Source of the DNA: CAYVFC01 sp964450715
GTDB taxonomy: Bacteria > Myxococcota_A > Polyangia > Polyangiales > JAFGIB01
Direction: 5' to 3'
Length of the DNA: 64,000 nucleotides
Assembly (NCBI GenBank): GCA_964450715.1
Contig: CAYVFC010000016.1
Span: 1-64,000, forward strand
Positions 48,321 through 58,900 of the stretch are shown piece by piece; position 1 is the stretch's first letter; the number at the start of each line of letters is the position of its first letter. A model generated the notes under the pieces. That model saw only the letters and a list, made by a program, of their open reading frames with translations. It did no database searches and was not told where the DNA came from. The position numbers were made by a program, and so were the translations under genes.

Positions 48321-49586
48321 CTAACCCGCGCGCCGGAAGATTATGCAGGAGTTGCATCCCCCGAATCCAAACGAATTCTTTAAAACCGTCCTTTGTTCTA
48401 TCCTTCGCCTTCGATCCGGCACGCAATCGAGATCGAGGTCCGGGTCCGGTTTGTAGTTGATAGTTGGCGGTAAAACGTCTTCGAGCATGCCTTTTACCGC
48501 AAATATCGATTCGATCGCGCTCGATGCACCCATCGCGTGCCCGATAAGAGATTTGTTAGCCGATACCGGAGGTATCCGCGACCCGAATACGTTCTTTAGG
48601 GCTTCGTATTCGACTTGGTCCCCTACTTTGGTCGAAGCCGCGTGAGCGTTGATAGCATCGACGCCGTCAGGCTCGAGGTCGGCGTCTTCAATCGCCTCGG
48701 CGATACACCGGGTCACGGTAGGCAGATGCGGGACAACCACGTGATGAGCGTCCGCGGTCATGCTGAATCCAGCTATTTCAATTTCGTACGGAATACCATG
48801 AGCTCGTGCGAATTGTCGCGTAGCAATAATTATCGCGCCCGCGCCTTCCGATAAAACGAATCCCCTTCGGTCGATCGAAAAGGGACTGCTCGCCTCTTGG
48901 GGTGGCCGCGGTTTTCCGTCTTTTTGATGATGCAGGCAGTTCATGGTGTAAAAGCCCGCTACCAACGCCTCGATCAAGGGAAAATCCACCGCTCCGCATA
49001 TCGCCACTTCCGCCCGCCCCAAAGCCAGCAACATCGCTCCCGTAATCATCGAGGTCGCTCCGGTGGCGCAAGCGGTAATGGTCGACGTTATCGGGCCGGT
49101 CGCTTTGGCGAAAATCGCGACCTGTCCCCCTACCATGTTTATGCACGCGTTCGGATTTACATACGGCAGAGGCAGCCTCTTTTCCCGCACCAAACGCCTA
49201 TCCGCCTTAATAAGCGCGTCCATTCCTCCGATGGCTGAGCTCATGGTAACCGCGGTTCGGGGCGACAAGGCCCGGTCGATTTCGATACCGCTGTTCTTCA
49301 ACGCTCGGTGCACGACTAGCAATGCATGTTTGAATATCGGAGAGGACCAATGCGCCATTTCTCTCGGTTTGAGAAAGTCGTAACCCCCTGTATCGATCTC
49401 CTCGACCTCTCCCGCCGCGAAGACGGGTAACTCTACAGTCGGTTGAAATCGCGTCAAAACGCGAATGCCGCTCTTTCCCTCTTTGGCGCGATCCCACTGC
49501 GATTGAAACTCCGTACCTAGAGGCGATACCGCATCATACCCTATAATAACCGCTGTTCGGTCGTTCGAGGCCACCCAGATCACCAC
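48321..49586 (-). CDS. Beta-ketoacyl synthase (FabF-like) 2
   Basis: A 421-residue paralogue of the previous enzyme. Triad: Cys in TITACATGATS, His in INAHAASTKVGD (the usual HGTST is HAAST) and His in SLIGHAMGASSAIES. The end is SFGFGGCNSCIIF. The GTG start at 49586 overlaps the radical SAM stop by seven bases. The altered second motif and divergence from copy 1 suggest a different chain length or acceptor. Confidence 0.88.
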   Translation of the reverse strand: MVIWVASNDRTAVIIGYDAVSPLGTEFQSQWDRAKEGKSGIRVLTRFQPTVELPVFAAGEVEEIDTGGYDFLKPREMAHWSSPIFKHALLVVHRALKNSGIEIDRALSPRTAVTMSSAIGGMDALIKADRRLVREKRLPLPYVNPNACINMVGGQVAIFAKATGPITSTITACATGATSMITGAMLLALGRAEVAICGAVDFPLIEALVAGFYTMNCLHHQKDGKPRPPQEASSPFSIDRRGFVLSEGAGAIIIATRQFARAHGIPYEIEIAGFSMTADAHHVVVPHLPTVTRCIAEAIEDADLEPDGVDAINAHAASTKVGDQVEYEALKNVFGSRIPPVSANKSLIGHAMGASSAIESIFAVKGMLEDVLPPTINYKPDPDLDLDCVPDRRRRIEQRTVLKNSFGFGGCNSCIIFRRAG

Positions 49587-50578
49587 GGAATGAAGCGATA
49601 CAGCTTGGCGAACATCTCGTAGACTTCGACCCAGTTCTGCAAATCCTCGGACGATTTCAGGTGAGCGCGCTTGTTAACCATGATCCAACTCATGTGCGCA
49701 GCGCCGTCTTTACAAGTAACGCAATCTCGGGTTTCGGATGTGCAACAACGGTGCATGGTCTTTAAGTCTGAGGCCCAACGTCGAAAACGTATCAATCGCC
49801 TCACCGGCGGCTCGCGTTTATCCATCGTTTCCGTGACCGAAGGGCATTCCGTCCAGCCAAATTGACGACCGCACATCCGTCCCGTGGCGAGAACGCGGTG
49901 ATAATACTTGGAAGAAATGACCGTATCCGGATAGGCGTCCAGCATGGCGTCCATTTCCACCCTTATCGCCTCTAGTTTCTCCTCGGTCCAAAAAAACTCA
50001 TCCATGGCTTCGTCGTTCGACAGAAGCTGCATGTGGACTTTGACGCCCGTGTCTCTTATCCGTCTAATAATCCGCTCGGTCTTCCCGATCTGTCTCGGCG
50101 TAATCGTATATAGATAATACGTATAAGGGTCGCCTTGATAGTTGGCGCTCGAAATAGAGAACGTGTCCCTGCCTCGCAATTTCTTTTCGTCCTCTTCATC
50201 ACCCCAGAGCGATATTCCCACCATCATATCCGGAAAGCGATCGCGAGGTACTTTTATCAAGCCATTAGTCGCGCAAAAAGTCGGCAACCGCCTGTAAAAC
50301 GCTTCAACGCGATCTAAGCAAAGCGTCGGTTCGCCCCCGATTAGAATCGCCAGGTTCACGCCCCTGGCTTCTTCTTCTTCTATGAACCCCTCCCAACGGC
50401 CAACATCGTTCTCTTCACCCGCGACATTGTGCTCGTTAGACGAAAAGAAAAAGCAGCCTTTGCAGCGCAGATTGCAGCGATTAGTGACGTCGTAGATAGA
50501 GCTTCTGATATTGAGTTGTGAAATCGCCTTGTATCTTCTAACCCAATCGGTGTCGAGCAACGAACTTACGGTTTTCAT
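49580..50578 (-). CDS. Radical SAM protein, lipid-cluster copy 2
   Basis: A 332-residue radical SAM enzyme. YDVTNRCNLRCKGCFFF (Cys at 35, 39 and 42), GGEPTL and CATNGLIKVP are visible, and a C-terminal cluster of Cys (RCCTSETRDCVTC) could bind an auxiliary cluster. It overlaps the upstream radical SAM gene as ATGA and the ketosynthase by seven bases, so it is tightly bound into the operon. The reaction is unknown; acting on an ACP-bound acyl chain is a reasonable inference. Confidence 0.86.
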   Translation of the reverse strand: MKTVSSLLDTDWVRRYKAISQLNIRSSIYDVTNRCNLRCKGCFFFSSNEHNVAGEENDVGRWEGFIEEEEARGVNLAILIGGEPTLCLDRVEAFYRRLPTFCATNGLIKVPRDRFPDMMVGISLWGDEEDEKKLRGRDTFSISSANYQGDPYTYYLYTITPRQIGKTERIIRRIRDTGVKVHMQLLSNDEAMDEFFWTEEKLEAIRVEMDAMLDAYPDTVISSKYYHRVLATGRMCGRQFGWTECPSVTETMDKREPPVRRLIRFRRWASDLKTMHRCCTSETRDCVTCKDGAAHMSWIMVNKRAHLKSSEDLQNWVEVYEMFAKLYRFIPW

Positions 50579-51702
50579 ATACTTTTCTCTGAGAACGGTA
50601 TTGCTTCTGAACGTTTCGGCCTCGGCGGGGCAACCGTCCTATCACTCAGGTTTTCTCCCTTCTCGTACCCCATGACCCAAACCGCTAGATAAGTATCTAC
50701 GTAGTCTAGCCACGCCTTAAAGGTATCGGGGTCGATCGCGTGACGAAATAACCGCGCGGTAACCACGGCGCTTCCCGCCGCGTAGTGTCGGCATTGCGCG
50801 CAATCCGTATCCGGCACACAACACGCAGCGCTTCGGTCCCAGCTCAAGTCTGCTCGATACTGGCGGAACGAACGCCCTAGGCCGATTTCCCGAGACGGAT
50901 TTCTTCTCGGATAGGAACATTCAAATAGATCGTGCAGTCCGCGCTCGCCCGTATGAGCCACTGCGTTATATGAGGAAAACAGGATCGAATCGGGATACCG
51001 CGCGAGTAATTTCAGCATGATTCGGCGCACACGCGTCAACGATTCTTCCGTGTGCGCGAGCACACCGTCGTATCCGACCGGCGGCGAAAAGACGTTGAAG
51101 GTAGCTTTTAGATTCGCTTGAGCCAAGGCGTCAACTACGGTATGCGCTTCCTCGATGTTAGACCTGGTAAAAGTATATACGAACACGGCGCGAGGGTCGC
51201 CTTTATAATTGGCAATTTGCTTTTGTAGAAGACTTTTGGCCTTTCGATATCTTTCACTGGTACGATCGTCTCCCCATACCGAGATGTGGATTCTATATCC
51301 TATCGAATCGGGAATCTTTCTAACGCCGTTGGTCGCAATGGCGCCTAGCGGGATCTCGTCAAAGCAGGCCTGACAGATATCCGGGACCAAAGAAGGTTCG
51401 GCACCGGCGAGTACCGCATAGGTAATGCCGCGCTGCTTTTCCGCCGCTAATAACTGACGCCATCTCTCCGCATTCGGCTCGTTCTGCGCAAACTGTTTCT
51501 CTCCTTCGTAATAGTAGCAGCCGTCGCAACGGAGGTTGCAGCGATTAGTCAGGTCGTAGGTGGACTCACGCAAGAAAAAATAGCGGCGCACGCTATTCCA
51601 TCGCGATCGGATATTCGGTTCCTTTAGCAGATCGGAAAATCGCCAGGCTTCCCGGCTGGGCTCTTCCTTTCCGCTTAGCGAGGCTGTTCGGCTAAGTCTC
51701 AT
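50575..51702 (-). CDS. Radical SAM protein, lipid-cluster copy 1
   Basis: A 375-residue paralogue of the next gene: YDLTNRCNLRCDGCYYYEG, then AGAEPSLV in the place of GGEP, AIATNGVRKIP, HISVWGDD and a C-terminal Cys cluster (ACCVPDTDCAQC). The SAM-binding GGE-type motif is altered to AGAE, which may affect activity. It is the second gene of the operon, 69 bases after the ACP stop. Confidence 0.85.
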   Translation of the reverse strand: MRLSRTASLSGKEEPSREAWRFSDLLKEPNIRSRWNSVRRYFFLRESTYDLTNRCNLRCDGCYYYEGEKQFAQNEPNAERWRQLLAAEKQRGITYAVLAGAEPSLVPDICQACFDEIPLGAIATNGVRKIPDSIGYRIHISVWGDDRTSERYRKAKSLLQKQIANYKGDPRAVFVYTFTRSNIEEAHTVVDALAQANLKATFNVFSPPVGYDGVLAHTEESLTRVRRIMLKLLARYPDSILFSSYNAVAHTGERGLHDLFECSYPRRNPSREIGLGRSFRQYRADLSWDRSAACCVPDTDCAQCRHYAAGSAVVTARLFRHAIDPDTFKAWLDYVDTYLAVWVMGYEKGENLSDRTVAPPRPKRSEAIPFSEKSI

Positions 51703-51771
51703 CCCTGATGCGCACTATTGTTCGATACACAGCATTTACGCCGGCGGTAGTGCCGTTATCGGCCCCAATAT

Positions 51772-52035
51772 CTATCCGCTCTTCTTTTCGATATAATCTG
51801 CGATTAGACTAATCGTCGTGAGCTTCGGATAGTCGTCTTCGTCGATACGAACGTTATACTCATCCTGCAGAATAAGCGCGATCGTAGCCAGGTCCATGCT
51901 GTCAATTCCCAGCTCATCGACCAGATGGAGATCCGGATCGAATGTCTCGGCGGTCACGTCCTCTAGTTTGAGCTCGTCAATGATGATCTCTGCAATATGG
52001 AGAATCACTTCGTCTTGGCTGATTCTATCGAGCAT
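51772..52035 (-). CDS. Acyl carrier protein
   Basis: An 87-residue ACP. The 4'-phosphopantetheine serine lies in DELGIDSMDLATIAL, and the helix pattern and acidic character fit the family. The start at 52035 removes an unconserved upstream extension and leaves GGGAG nine bases before it. It is first in the operon ACP - radical SAM - radical SAM - ketosynthase - ketosynthase - thioesterase, so it should carry the chain that these enzymes build. Confidence 0.9.
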   Translation of the reverse strand: MLDRISQDEVILHIAEIIIDELKLEDVTAETFDPDLHLVDELGIDSMDLATIALILQDEYNVRIDEDDYPKLTTISLIADYIEKKSG

Positions 52036-52410
52036 AACGGTCGTCTCCCAGTATGATAAAAGCCGCGCGAAAGCCCCGACCGGGCTCGGATTGGAACGGA
52101 TCCTAGCTCGACTATTTTTCGGCGCAAAGAAATTAAAAGGCAAGAGGATTCGGGAGTCTGAAGGCGGCAACCAGAGGATTAATTGCTGATATTTCGCCCA
52201 TTTTCCGCCGGTCGAGGGCCGCTTCTTCGCCTCGGTCGAAAAGCGGTGCGATTTTGAAAAGCAGCGACGCAACGGATGGGGTCGCCCCGTCCGAAGGACG
52301 ACGGGAGGGGTTTTAGGGCTCAAACCCCGTAGAACTCACTCCGCCGCACGCGCCGCGCCGCTGCCGTATCTACGGGCGCAACCGCATTACACGGCATGTC
52401 CGAGAACAGC
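52036..52410. other. Intergenic region upstream of the ACP operon
   Basis: It must hold the promoter of the ACP operon. A GGGGTTT...AAACCCC hairpin at about 52303..52325 may terminate the transcript of the giant repeat gene read toward it. No gene is seen. Confidence 0.4.
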
Positions 52411-55392
52411 TCAGGGGAAGCGGCACTGGTCGTAGCAGTCCGGGTCCTCGCAGTCCGGACGGCCGTCGCCGTCGTTGTCCCAGCCGTCCTGGCAGTCGGT
52501 CTCCTGACGAGACGGGGGATTCGGTGACGAGTTACTCTCGCTGATATTGAGGTTGTAGCCGCCGGCACTGTACCAACCGTCCACCACGATTATCACGCCG
52601 TCGCCTTCGTACAACCAGACCGTTACCGACGATTGAAGCACGTCGTTCGCGTCGTCATTGCATGCACCCGGGATCTCCAGCGGGGCGCACTCCGGCGTGG
52701 CCCACCATAGATAGAGCAATGTGTCGTATACGGAACCGAACGTGTCGAAGGTAAAGTATCCGTCGAACGGCGCGGTCCACCAGAAGATCGCTTCGGGCGC
52801 TTCTTCTCCGCCGCAACTGCCGCTGTAGCGGCCCCAGTTCCCGTATGAAGTGGAACCGCGTGCGACGCCGCGGCCCAGAGATTCGCCCAAGTACTCGGCT
52901 CCACAATAGGGCTGGACAGGCGGTTCAGGCGGGAGCCGGTCATAGCACCAATCGGATCTGAAGCACTCGTCATCGGCGCAATCGATCCAGCCGTCGCGAT
53001 CGTTGTCAATTCCGTCCCAGCAGATCTCGGCAAGCGGACTGGACTGCGACGAGATATTCAACACGAAATAGCCCGAGCTCGAACCGAATCCATCGACGAA
53101 GATGTTGATGCTCTGCCCCCGCGACAGATAGACCGATACCCTGGAATCGAGACCTTGCCAGTCATCGTTGCACGCGTCGTATAGCTCCCCGCCGTCGCAC
53201 AGCGGCGCGTCCTCTTTGACGTACAGCAGCGTATCGGTCGCCGATCCCAAGGTTTGAAAGATAAAAACGCCGCTATACGGAGCGGTCCAACGATACACGG
53301 TTTCCGGTGCCCCGTGTCCGCCGCAGCTGCCCGCGAACCGGCTCGGACCCTGGTTGTAACCCTCGGCCACCGGGTTGCCGAGACTAGATCCCAACTCGAT
53401 TGGATTGCACTCATCCGGCGGCGGAACGGGCGGAACGGGCGGCATCGGAGGAAACGGCGGCGGGGGGTAATAACATGAAAGATGAGAATAGCATTCGTCG
53501 TCCGCGCAATCGATACGGCCGTCGCGGTCGTTATCGATACCGTCGGTACAGATTTCGCCTTGGGAGGTTGTCGGTTGCGAGATATTCAGTACAAAATATC
53601 CCCTGTCGTAATCGCTGAATCCGTCGACCACGACGTTTATAGTCTGTCCCGCCTGCAGGCTGATCGAGACGCGGGAATCCAGCTCGTACCAGTCGTCGTT
53701 GCACGCACCCCACAGCTCCTGACCGCCGCACTGCGGCGCGTCTTGAAGGAGATAGAGCAAGGTATCGATTTCCGAGCCCCGCGTATCGAATGTAAACACG
53801 CCCTCCCTGGGTGCGGTCCAGCGAAACACGGTTTCCGGCGCCCCGTATCCACCGCAACTGCCCGAAAGCAGGCTAATGCCGTCATTGTATCCGTCGGCGG
53901 CCCATTGCCCGATGCGGGATCCCAGGTCGATGGGTTGGCAAGCGACTGGAGGATTGGGCACGGGGGGATACGGCGTGGGCGGGTACGGCGTGGGCGGGTA
54001 CGGCATGGGCGGGTACGGTGTGGGGGGGTACGGCATGGGCGGGTACGGCATGGGCGGGTACGGTGTGGGGGGGAGCCCGAAACATTCGGGACTGCCCCAG
54101 CAATCGCCATCGTCGCAGTCGACAAGTCCGTCCATATCATTATCGAAGCCGTCCCAGCAGACCTCGGGAGCCTGATCGCTGGCCGTTATGGACAAGAAGA
54201 AATCACCAGTCTCCCATCCGTCGTATCCGTCAACGTAAGCGACGACAGCCTGGCCAGCCTGCAAATAGACCGTGACCGACGAGCTCAGGCCTATCCAATC
54301 ATCGTTGCAGCCGCCGGCAAGCTCGGCACCATTACAAAAGGGCGTGTCCCAGCGTAGATAGAGAATCGTATCGAACGAGGCGCCAAAGGTATCGAAGGTG
54401 AAGAAACCTCCGAAAGGAGCGGTCCAGCGATAACCGAGCTCAGGAGAATCCCAGCCGCCACAGCTGCCGGATACCGCGTTGTCGGACCAATAGGTGTTGC
54501 CCGATGCGACCGATCGGCCGAGCACGCTGCCGAGATCTTGGTCCGGGCAACGCCCGCTGTCGGGCGGCGGATACGGCGTCGGCGGATACGGCGTCGGTGG
54601 GAACGGCGTTGGAGGCGTCGGCGGATACGGCGTCGGTGGGAACGGCGTTGGAGGCGTCGGTGGAAACGGCTGCGGATACGACCCGTCGCAATAGCCGGCG
54701 CGCCGACAATCGTCGTCATCGCAATCGAAAAGCCCGTCGTAGTCGTTATCGATGCCGTCCCAACAATCGTACTCCTGCTGGTAATCGGTCGCATTGATAT
54801 TCAACGTATACCAACCCGCTGCGCCTTCAAAGCCGTCGACGATGACGAAGACCACCTGTCCGGCATAGAGCTCCAGCGTCACCGCCGACTGCAAGTCCTC
54901 GCCCGCGTCGTCGTTGCACGCTCCGGCCAGCTCAGCCGGGGCGCACGCCTCGTTGGCATCCCAGATATAGAGAAGTGTGTCGAAAGTCGATCCAAAGGTA
55001 TCGAAGCGGAAAACCCCTTCGTAGGGCGCCGTCCAGGCGTAGGCCACGTCGTTGCTCCCATTGCCGCCGCAGCTGCCGGTAAACCTGTGCGGATGTGCAT
55101 GGGTGGTGCCTGAGGCCAGCTCGTATCCCAGCTCGCTGCCCAGGTCGGCCGATACGCATTCCGGAACCGGAAACGGCAGCGGATTCGGCGACGGCGGCGG
55201 GTTTGGCGACGGATTCGGGTCCCACGGATTCGGGTCCGAAGGATTCGGATATGGCGACGGATTCGGGTCCGAAGGATTCGGCTGCGGATTCTGCCTGCCG
55301 CCGCCCAAATAGTCGCTGAGCAGGTGGGTGCGGCCACAGGCGCCCGCCAGGAACGCGCAGAGAACGGTGATAAGTACGTGTGAACGATTCAC
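52411..55392 (-). CDS. Large lipoprotein with repeated beta-sandwich and DxDxDG modules
   Basis: A 993-residue lipoprotein with lipobox LAGAC (Cys near residue 19) and a 60-residue Pro/Asn linker. Five repeats of about 150 residues follow. Each has a beta-sandwich (GSCGG, WTAP, FDTFGS, LLY, CNDD, VDG) and ends with a calcium-binding-like stretch such as DCWDGIDNDYDGLFDC. Modules are joined by PTPYPP-type linkers of varying length. The first two Cys pairs recur in every repeat. It is probably an exposed adhesin or stalk-like surface protein; the ligand is unknown. Confidence 0.82.
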   Translation of the reverse strand: MNRSHVLITVLCAFLAGACGRTHLLSDYLGGGRQNPQPNPSDPNPSPYPNPSDPNPWDPNPSPNPPPSPNPLPFPVPECVSADLGSELGYELASGTTHAHPHRFTGSCGGNGSNDVAYAWTAPYEGVFRFDTFGSTFDTLLYIWDANEACAPAELAGACNDDAGEDLQSAVTLELYAGQVVFVIVDGFEGAAGWYTLNINATDYQQEYDCWDGIDNDYDGLFDCDDDDCRRAGYCDGSYPQPFPPTPPTPFPPTPYPPTPPTPFPPTPYPPTPYPPPDSGRCPDQDLGSVLGRSVASGNTYWSDNAVSGSCGGWDSPELGYRWTAPFGGFFTFDTFGASFDTILYLRWDTPFCNGAELAGGCNDDWIGLSSSVTVYLQAGQAVVAYVDGYDGWETGDFFLSITASDQAPEVCWDGFDNDMDGLVDCDDGDCWGSPECFGLPPTPYPPMPYPPMPYPPTPYPPMPYPPTPYPPTPYPPVPNPPVACQPIDLGSRIGQWAADGYNDGISLLSGSCGGYGAPETVFRWTAPREGVFTFDTRGSEIDTLLYLLQDAPQCGGQELWGACNDDWYELDSRVSISLQAGQTINVVVDGFSDYDRGYFVLNISQPTTSQGEICTDGIDNDRDGRIDCADDECYSHLSCYYPPPPFPPMPPVPPVPPPDECNPIELGSSLGNPVAEGYNQGPSRFAGSCGGHGAPETVYRWTAPYSGVFIFQTLGSATDTLLYVKEDAPLCDGGELYDACNDDWQGLDSRVSVYLSRGQSINIFVDGFGSSSGYFVLNISSQSSPLAEICWDGIDNDRDGWIDCADDECFRSDWCYDRLPPEPPVQPYCGAEYLGESLGRGVARGSTSYGNWGRYSGSCGGEEAPEAIFWWTAPFDGYFTFDTFGSVYDTLLYLWWATPECAPLEIPGACNDDANDVLQSSVTVWLYEGDGVIIVVDGWYSAGGYNLNISESNSSPNPPSRQETDCQDGWDNDGDGRPDCEDPDCYDQCRFP

Positions 55393-55915
55393 GTGGTACC
55401 TCGAAATGGTGAGTATGCCTGCCCTCGTGGTTTTCGTTGCAGATTGCGTACCAATCGCCCGACAGACGTGCAGCGATGTTTACGGCCGAAAAAACCTCCT
55501 CGAAACCGCCCCATCACGCTTTCGCATATGACATACCTGTCCCCTTGCGCCCAAAGTGTGCCAAATCGGTCAACTCAGTTGGCGTGTCTCTCATGATCGT
55601 CGGCGGCCGTAATCCCTTTTTCCGCAACGGACGACGCTTATTTACTTTCTGCGGCAACCTCCGCCGATCCGTTAGCCTGCAGCGCTTCCGGTCGCTTTCT
55701 TAACGAAAAACGTGCGAAAACCTCAATAATTCCGCGGACTCGACCCGGTCGGGAATGTCCTGGTTACGGGCCGGTCTGGGCGCGATACCCGCTTTCCCGT
55801 ATCAGCTGCCCGTTCTTACCACCAGGCCACCGTGCCGGCGGATCGTCGCGCAGGTCCCACAGGACCTGACCGTTATCGTCCTCGGCAAAGAGATAGCTAC
55901 GGGCCGCATCGTTGC
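55393..55915. other. Intergenic region, no gene seen
   Basis: Between two minus-strand giant genes. It holds the 5' leader of the repeat lipoprotein gene and the end of the cytochrome gene. Short frames present lack any family feature. Confidence 0.4.
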
Positions 55916-58900
55916 TCACCACCAGGGGCGGCGAAAGCGACGGCGGCGAAGGGCAAGCAGCGAAAGCAGTACGAGCGGCAGAAGCGCCGGCGACGAGCTG
56001 GTGCTCTTTACCGAGCAACCACAGCCGCCGCTATCGAATGCATCGGACCCGGTCTGGCGGCAATCGCTGTCCGACTGTTCGCTGCAGCCGCTCGCGCAGC
56101 AGCCGTCATCGTCGATGCATTGGGTCACCGGCTCCGAGAAGCATTCGACGTCGCAGGAATCGGCGCTGCCGGTCTTGGCGTTATCGGTGCAGGGATCGCC
56201 GTCGTAGCATTCGGTCGGGCAACTGGACGGCGGGTCGCAGGTTTCTCCGGGCTCCACCACCGAGTTGCCGCAGGTCGCCGAGCAGTCGTCGTCGGTCGCC
56301 CCGGTGCAGCCCGGAGCGCAGCAGCCGTCGCCGTCCTGGCAAGAGGTCACCGCGGTATTGCTGCAGGCCGCGCTACAGCCAGCGGCGCTGCCGGTAAGCC
56401 GGTCCACGGTGCAGGTATTGCCGTCGTCGCAATCGGTCGGACAGCTGTCCGGCGGGTCGCAGGTCTCCCCGGTATCGATCACGTCGTCGCCGCAGGTCGC
56501 CGAGCAGTCGTCGTCGGTTGCCGCGGTGCAGCCCGGCGCGCAGCAGCCGTCGCCGTCGGCGCAATCGGTGATGCTCTGGTGGCCGCAAGCGGCGCTGCAC
56601 ACCTCGGCCGAGCCGGTGAGCGCATCGATGGTACAGGCGTTGTCGTCGTCGCAATCGGTCGGACAGCTGTCCGGCGGGTCGCAGGTCTCGCCAGGCTCCA
56701 CCGCCTCGTTGCCGCAGGTCTGCGAGCAGTCTTCGTCCACGGCGGCATCGCACCCGGCCGGGCAGCAGCCGTCGCCGTTCCTACAGGTCGCGATCGGGTC
56801 GTTCGAACAGGCCGCGTTACAGTTGGCGGCCGAGCCGGTGAGCGTATCCGAGGTGCAAGCGTTGCCGTCGTTGCAGTCGGTAATGCAGCTGTCCGGCGGG
56901 TCGCAGCTTTCGCCCGGCTCCAGCGCCTGATTCCCGCAGGTCGGCGAGCAATCGTCGTCCACGGCGGCATTGCATCCGGCCGGACAGCAGCCATCGCCGT
57001 CGGCGCAGGAGACGATGCTCTCGTACGCACAGTCGGCGTTGCAGTTGGCAGCGCTGCCGGTGAGCTGGTCGATGGTGCAGCCATTGCCGTCGCTACACAC
57101 CACGACGCAGCTGTCCGGCGGATCGCAGCTCTCCCCCGGCTCCAGCGTCTCGTTGCCGCAGGTCTGCGAGCAGTCGTCGTCCACCGTCGCGTTGCAACCG
57201 GCCGGGCAACAGCCGTCGCCGTGCGCGCAGGAGACGATTGCGTCGTGGGCACAGGCTGCGTTGCAATTGGCAGCGCTGCCGGTGAGGGTGTCGATGGTGC
57301 AGACGTTGCCGTCGCTGCAACCGGTTACACAGCTGGCAGAGGGATCGCAGGTCTCGCCCGGCTCCACCAACGAGTTGCCGCAAGACGGCGAGCAGTCGTC
57401 ATCCACCGTTGCATTGCATCCTGCCGGGCAGCAGCCGTCGCCGTGAACGCAGGAGACGATGGGCTCGTGAGTACAGGCCGAATTGCAGTTGGCAGCGCTG
57501 CCGGTCAACGCGTCGATGGTGCAGGCGTTGCCGTCGCTGCAGCTGGTCAGGCAGATCGCCGGCGGATCGCAGGTCTCGCCCGGTTCCACGGTTTCATTCC
57601 CGCAGGTCGGCGAGCAGTCGTCGTCGACGATCGCGTCGCAGCCGGCCGGACAGCAGCTGTCACCGTGCGCGCAGGAGACGATTGCGTCATGGGTACAGGC
57701 CGCGTTGCAGTTGGCGCCGCTGCCCGTCAGCGTGTCAATGGTACAGGCGTTACCGTCGCTGCAGGCGGTCAGGCAGGTGGATCTCGGATCGCAGGTCTCA
57801 CCCGGCTCCACCACCTCGTTGCCGCAGGTCGGCGAGCAGTCGTCGTCCGTCGCCGCGTCGCAGCCTACCGGGCAGCAGCCGTCGCCGTCGCTGCAGGCGC
57901 TGATGGGATAGTGCGTGCAAGCCGCGCTGCAATTGGCCGCGCTGCCGGTGAGCTGGTCGATGGTGCAGGCGTTGCCGTCGTTGCAGTCCGCCGGGCAACC
58001 GGAGGGCGGGTCGCAGCTCTCGCCCGACTCCACCACGCCGTTGCCGCAGGACGGCGAGCAGTCGTCGTCGGTGACGGCTTCGCAGCCGCCCGGGCAGCAG
58101 CCGTCGCCATCAGCGCAGGAGACGATGACCTCGTGCGTGCAGGCCGCGTTGCAGTTGGCCGCGCTGCCGGTGAGCTGGTCGATGGTGCAGGCGTTGCCGT
58201 CGCCACAGCTGGTGAGGCAACTCGTGCTCGGATCGCACGTCTCGCCCGGCTCCACCACCGAGTTGCCGCAGGTCGCCGAGCAGTCGTCGTCCACCGCGGC
58301 GTTGCAGCCTACCGGGCAGCAGCCGTCGCCGTCGCCGCAGGAGACGATCGGTTCATGGGCGCATACAGCGTTGCAGTTGGCCGCGCTGCCGGTGAGCTGG
58401 TCGATGGTGCAGGCGTTGCCGTCGCTACAGCTGGTCGGGCAACTGCTGGACGGGTCGCAGGTCTCGCCAGGCTCCACCACCGCGTTGCCGCAGGTCGGTG
58501 AACAATCATCGTCCACCACGGCGTTGCACCCGGCCGGGCAACAACCGTCGCCGTGCGCACAGGAGACGATCGGTTCGTGGGCGCATACCGCGTTGCAATT
58601 GGCCGCGCTGCCGTTCGGCGTATCGATGGTGCACGCGTTGCCGTCGTTGCAGTTAGTCACGCAGCTCTCGGGCGGGTNNNNNNNNNNNNNNNNNNNNNNN
58701 NNNNNNNNNNNNNNNNNNNNNNNNNNNNNNNNNNNNNNNNNNNNNNNNNNNNNNNNNNNNNNNNNNNNNNNNNNNNNACGCGTTGCCGTCGCTGCAGCTG
58801 GTCACGCAGCTCTCCGGAGGGTCGCAGGTCTCGCCAGGCTCCACCACCTCGTTGCCGCACGACGCCGAGCAGTCGTCGTCCGTCACCGCATCGCAGCCGG

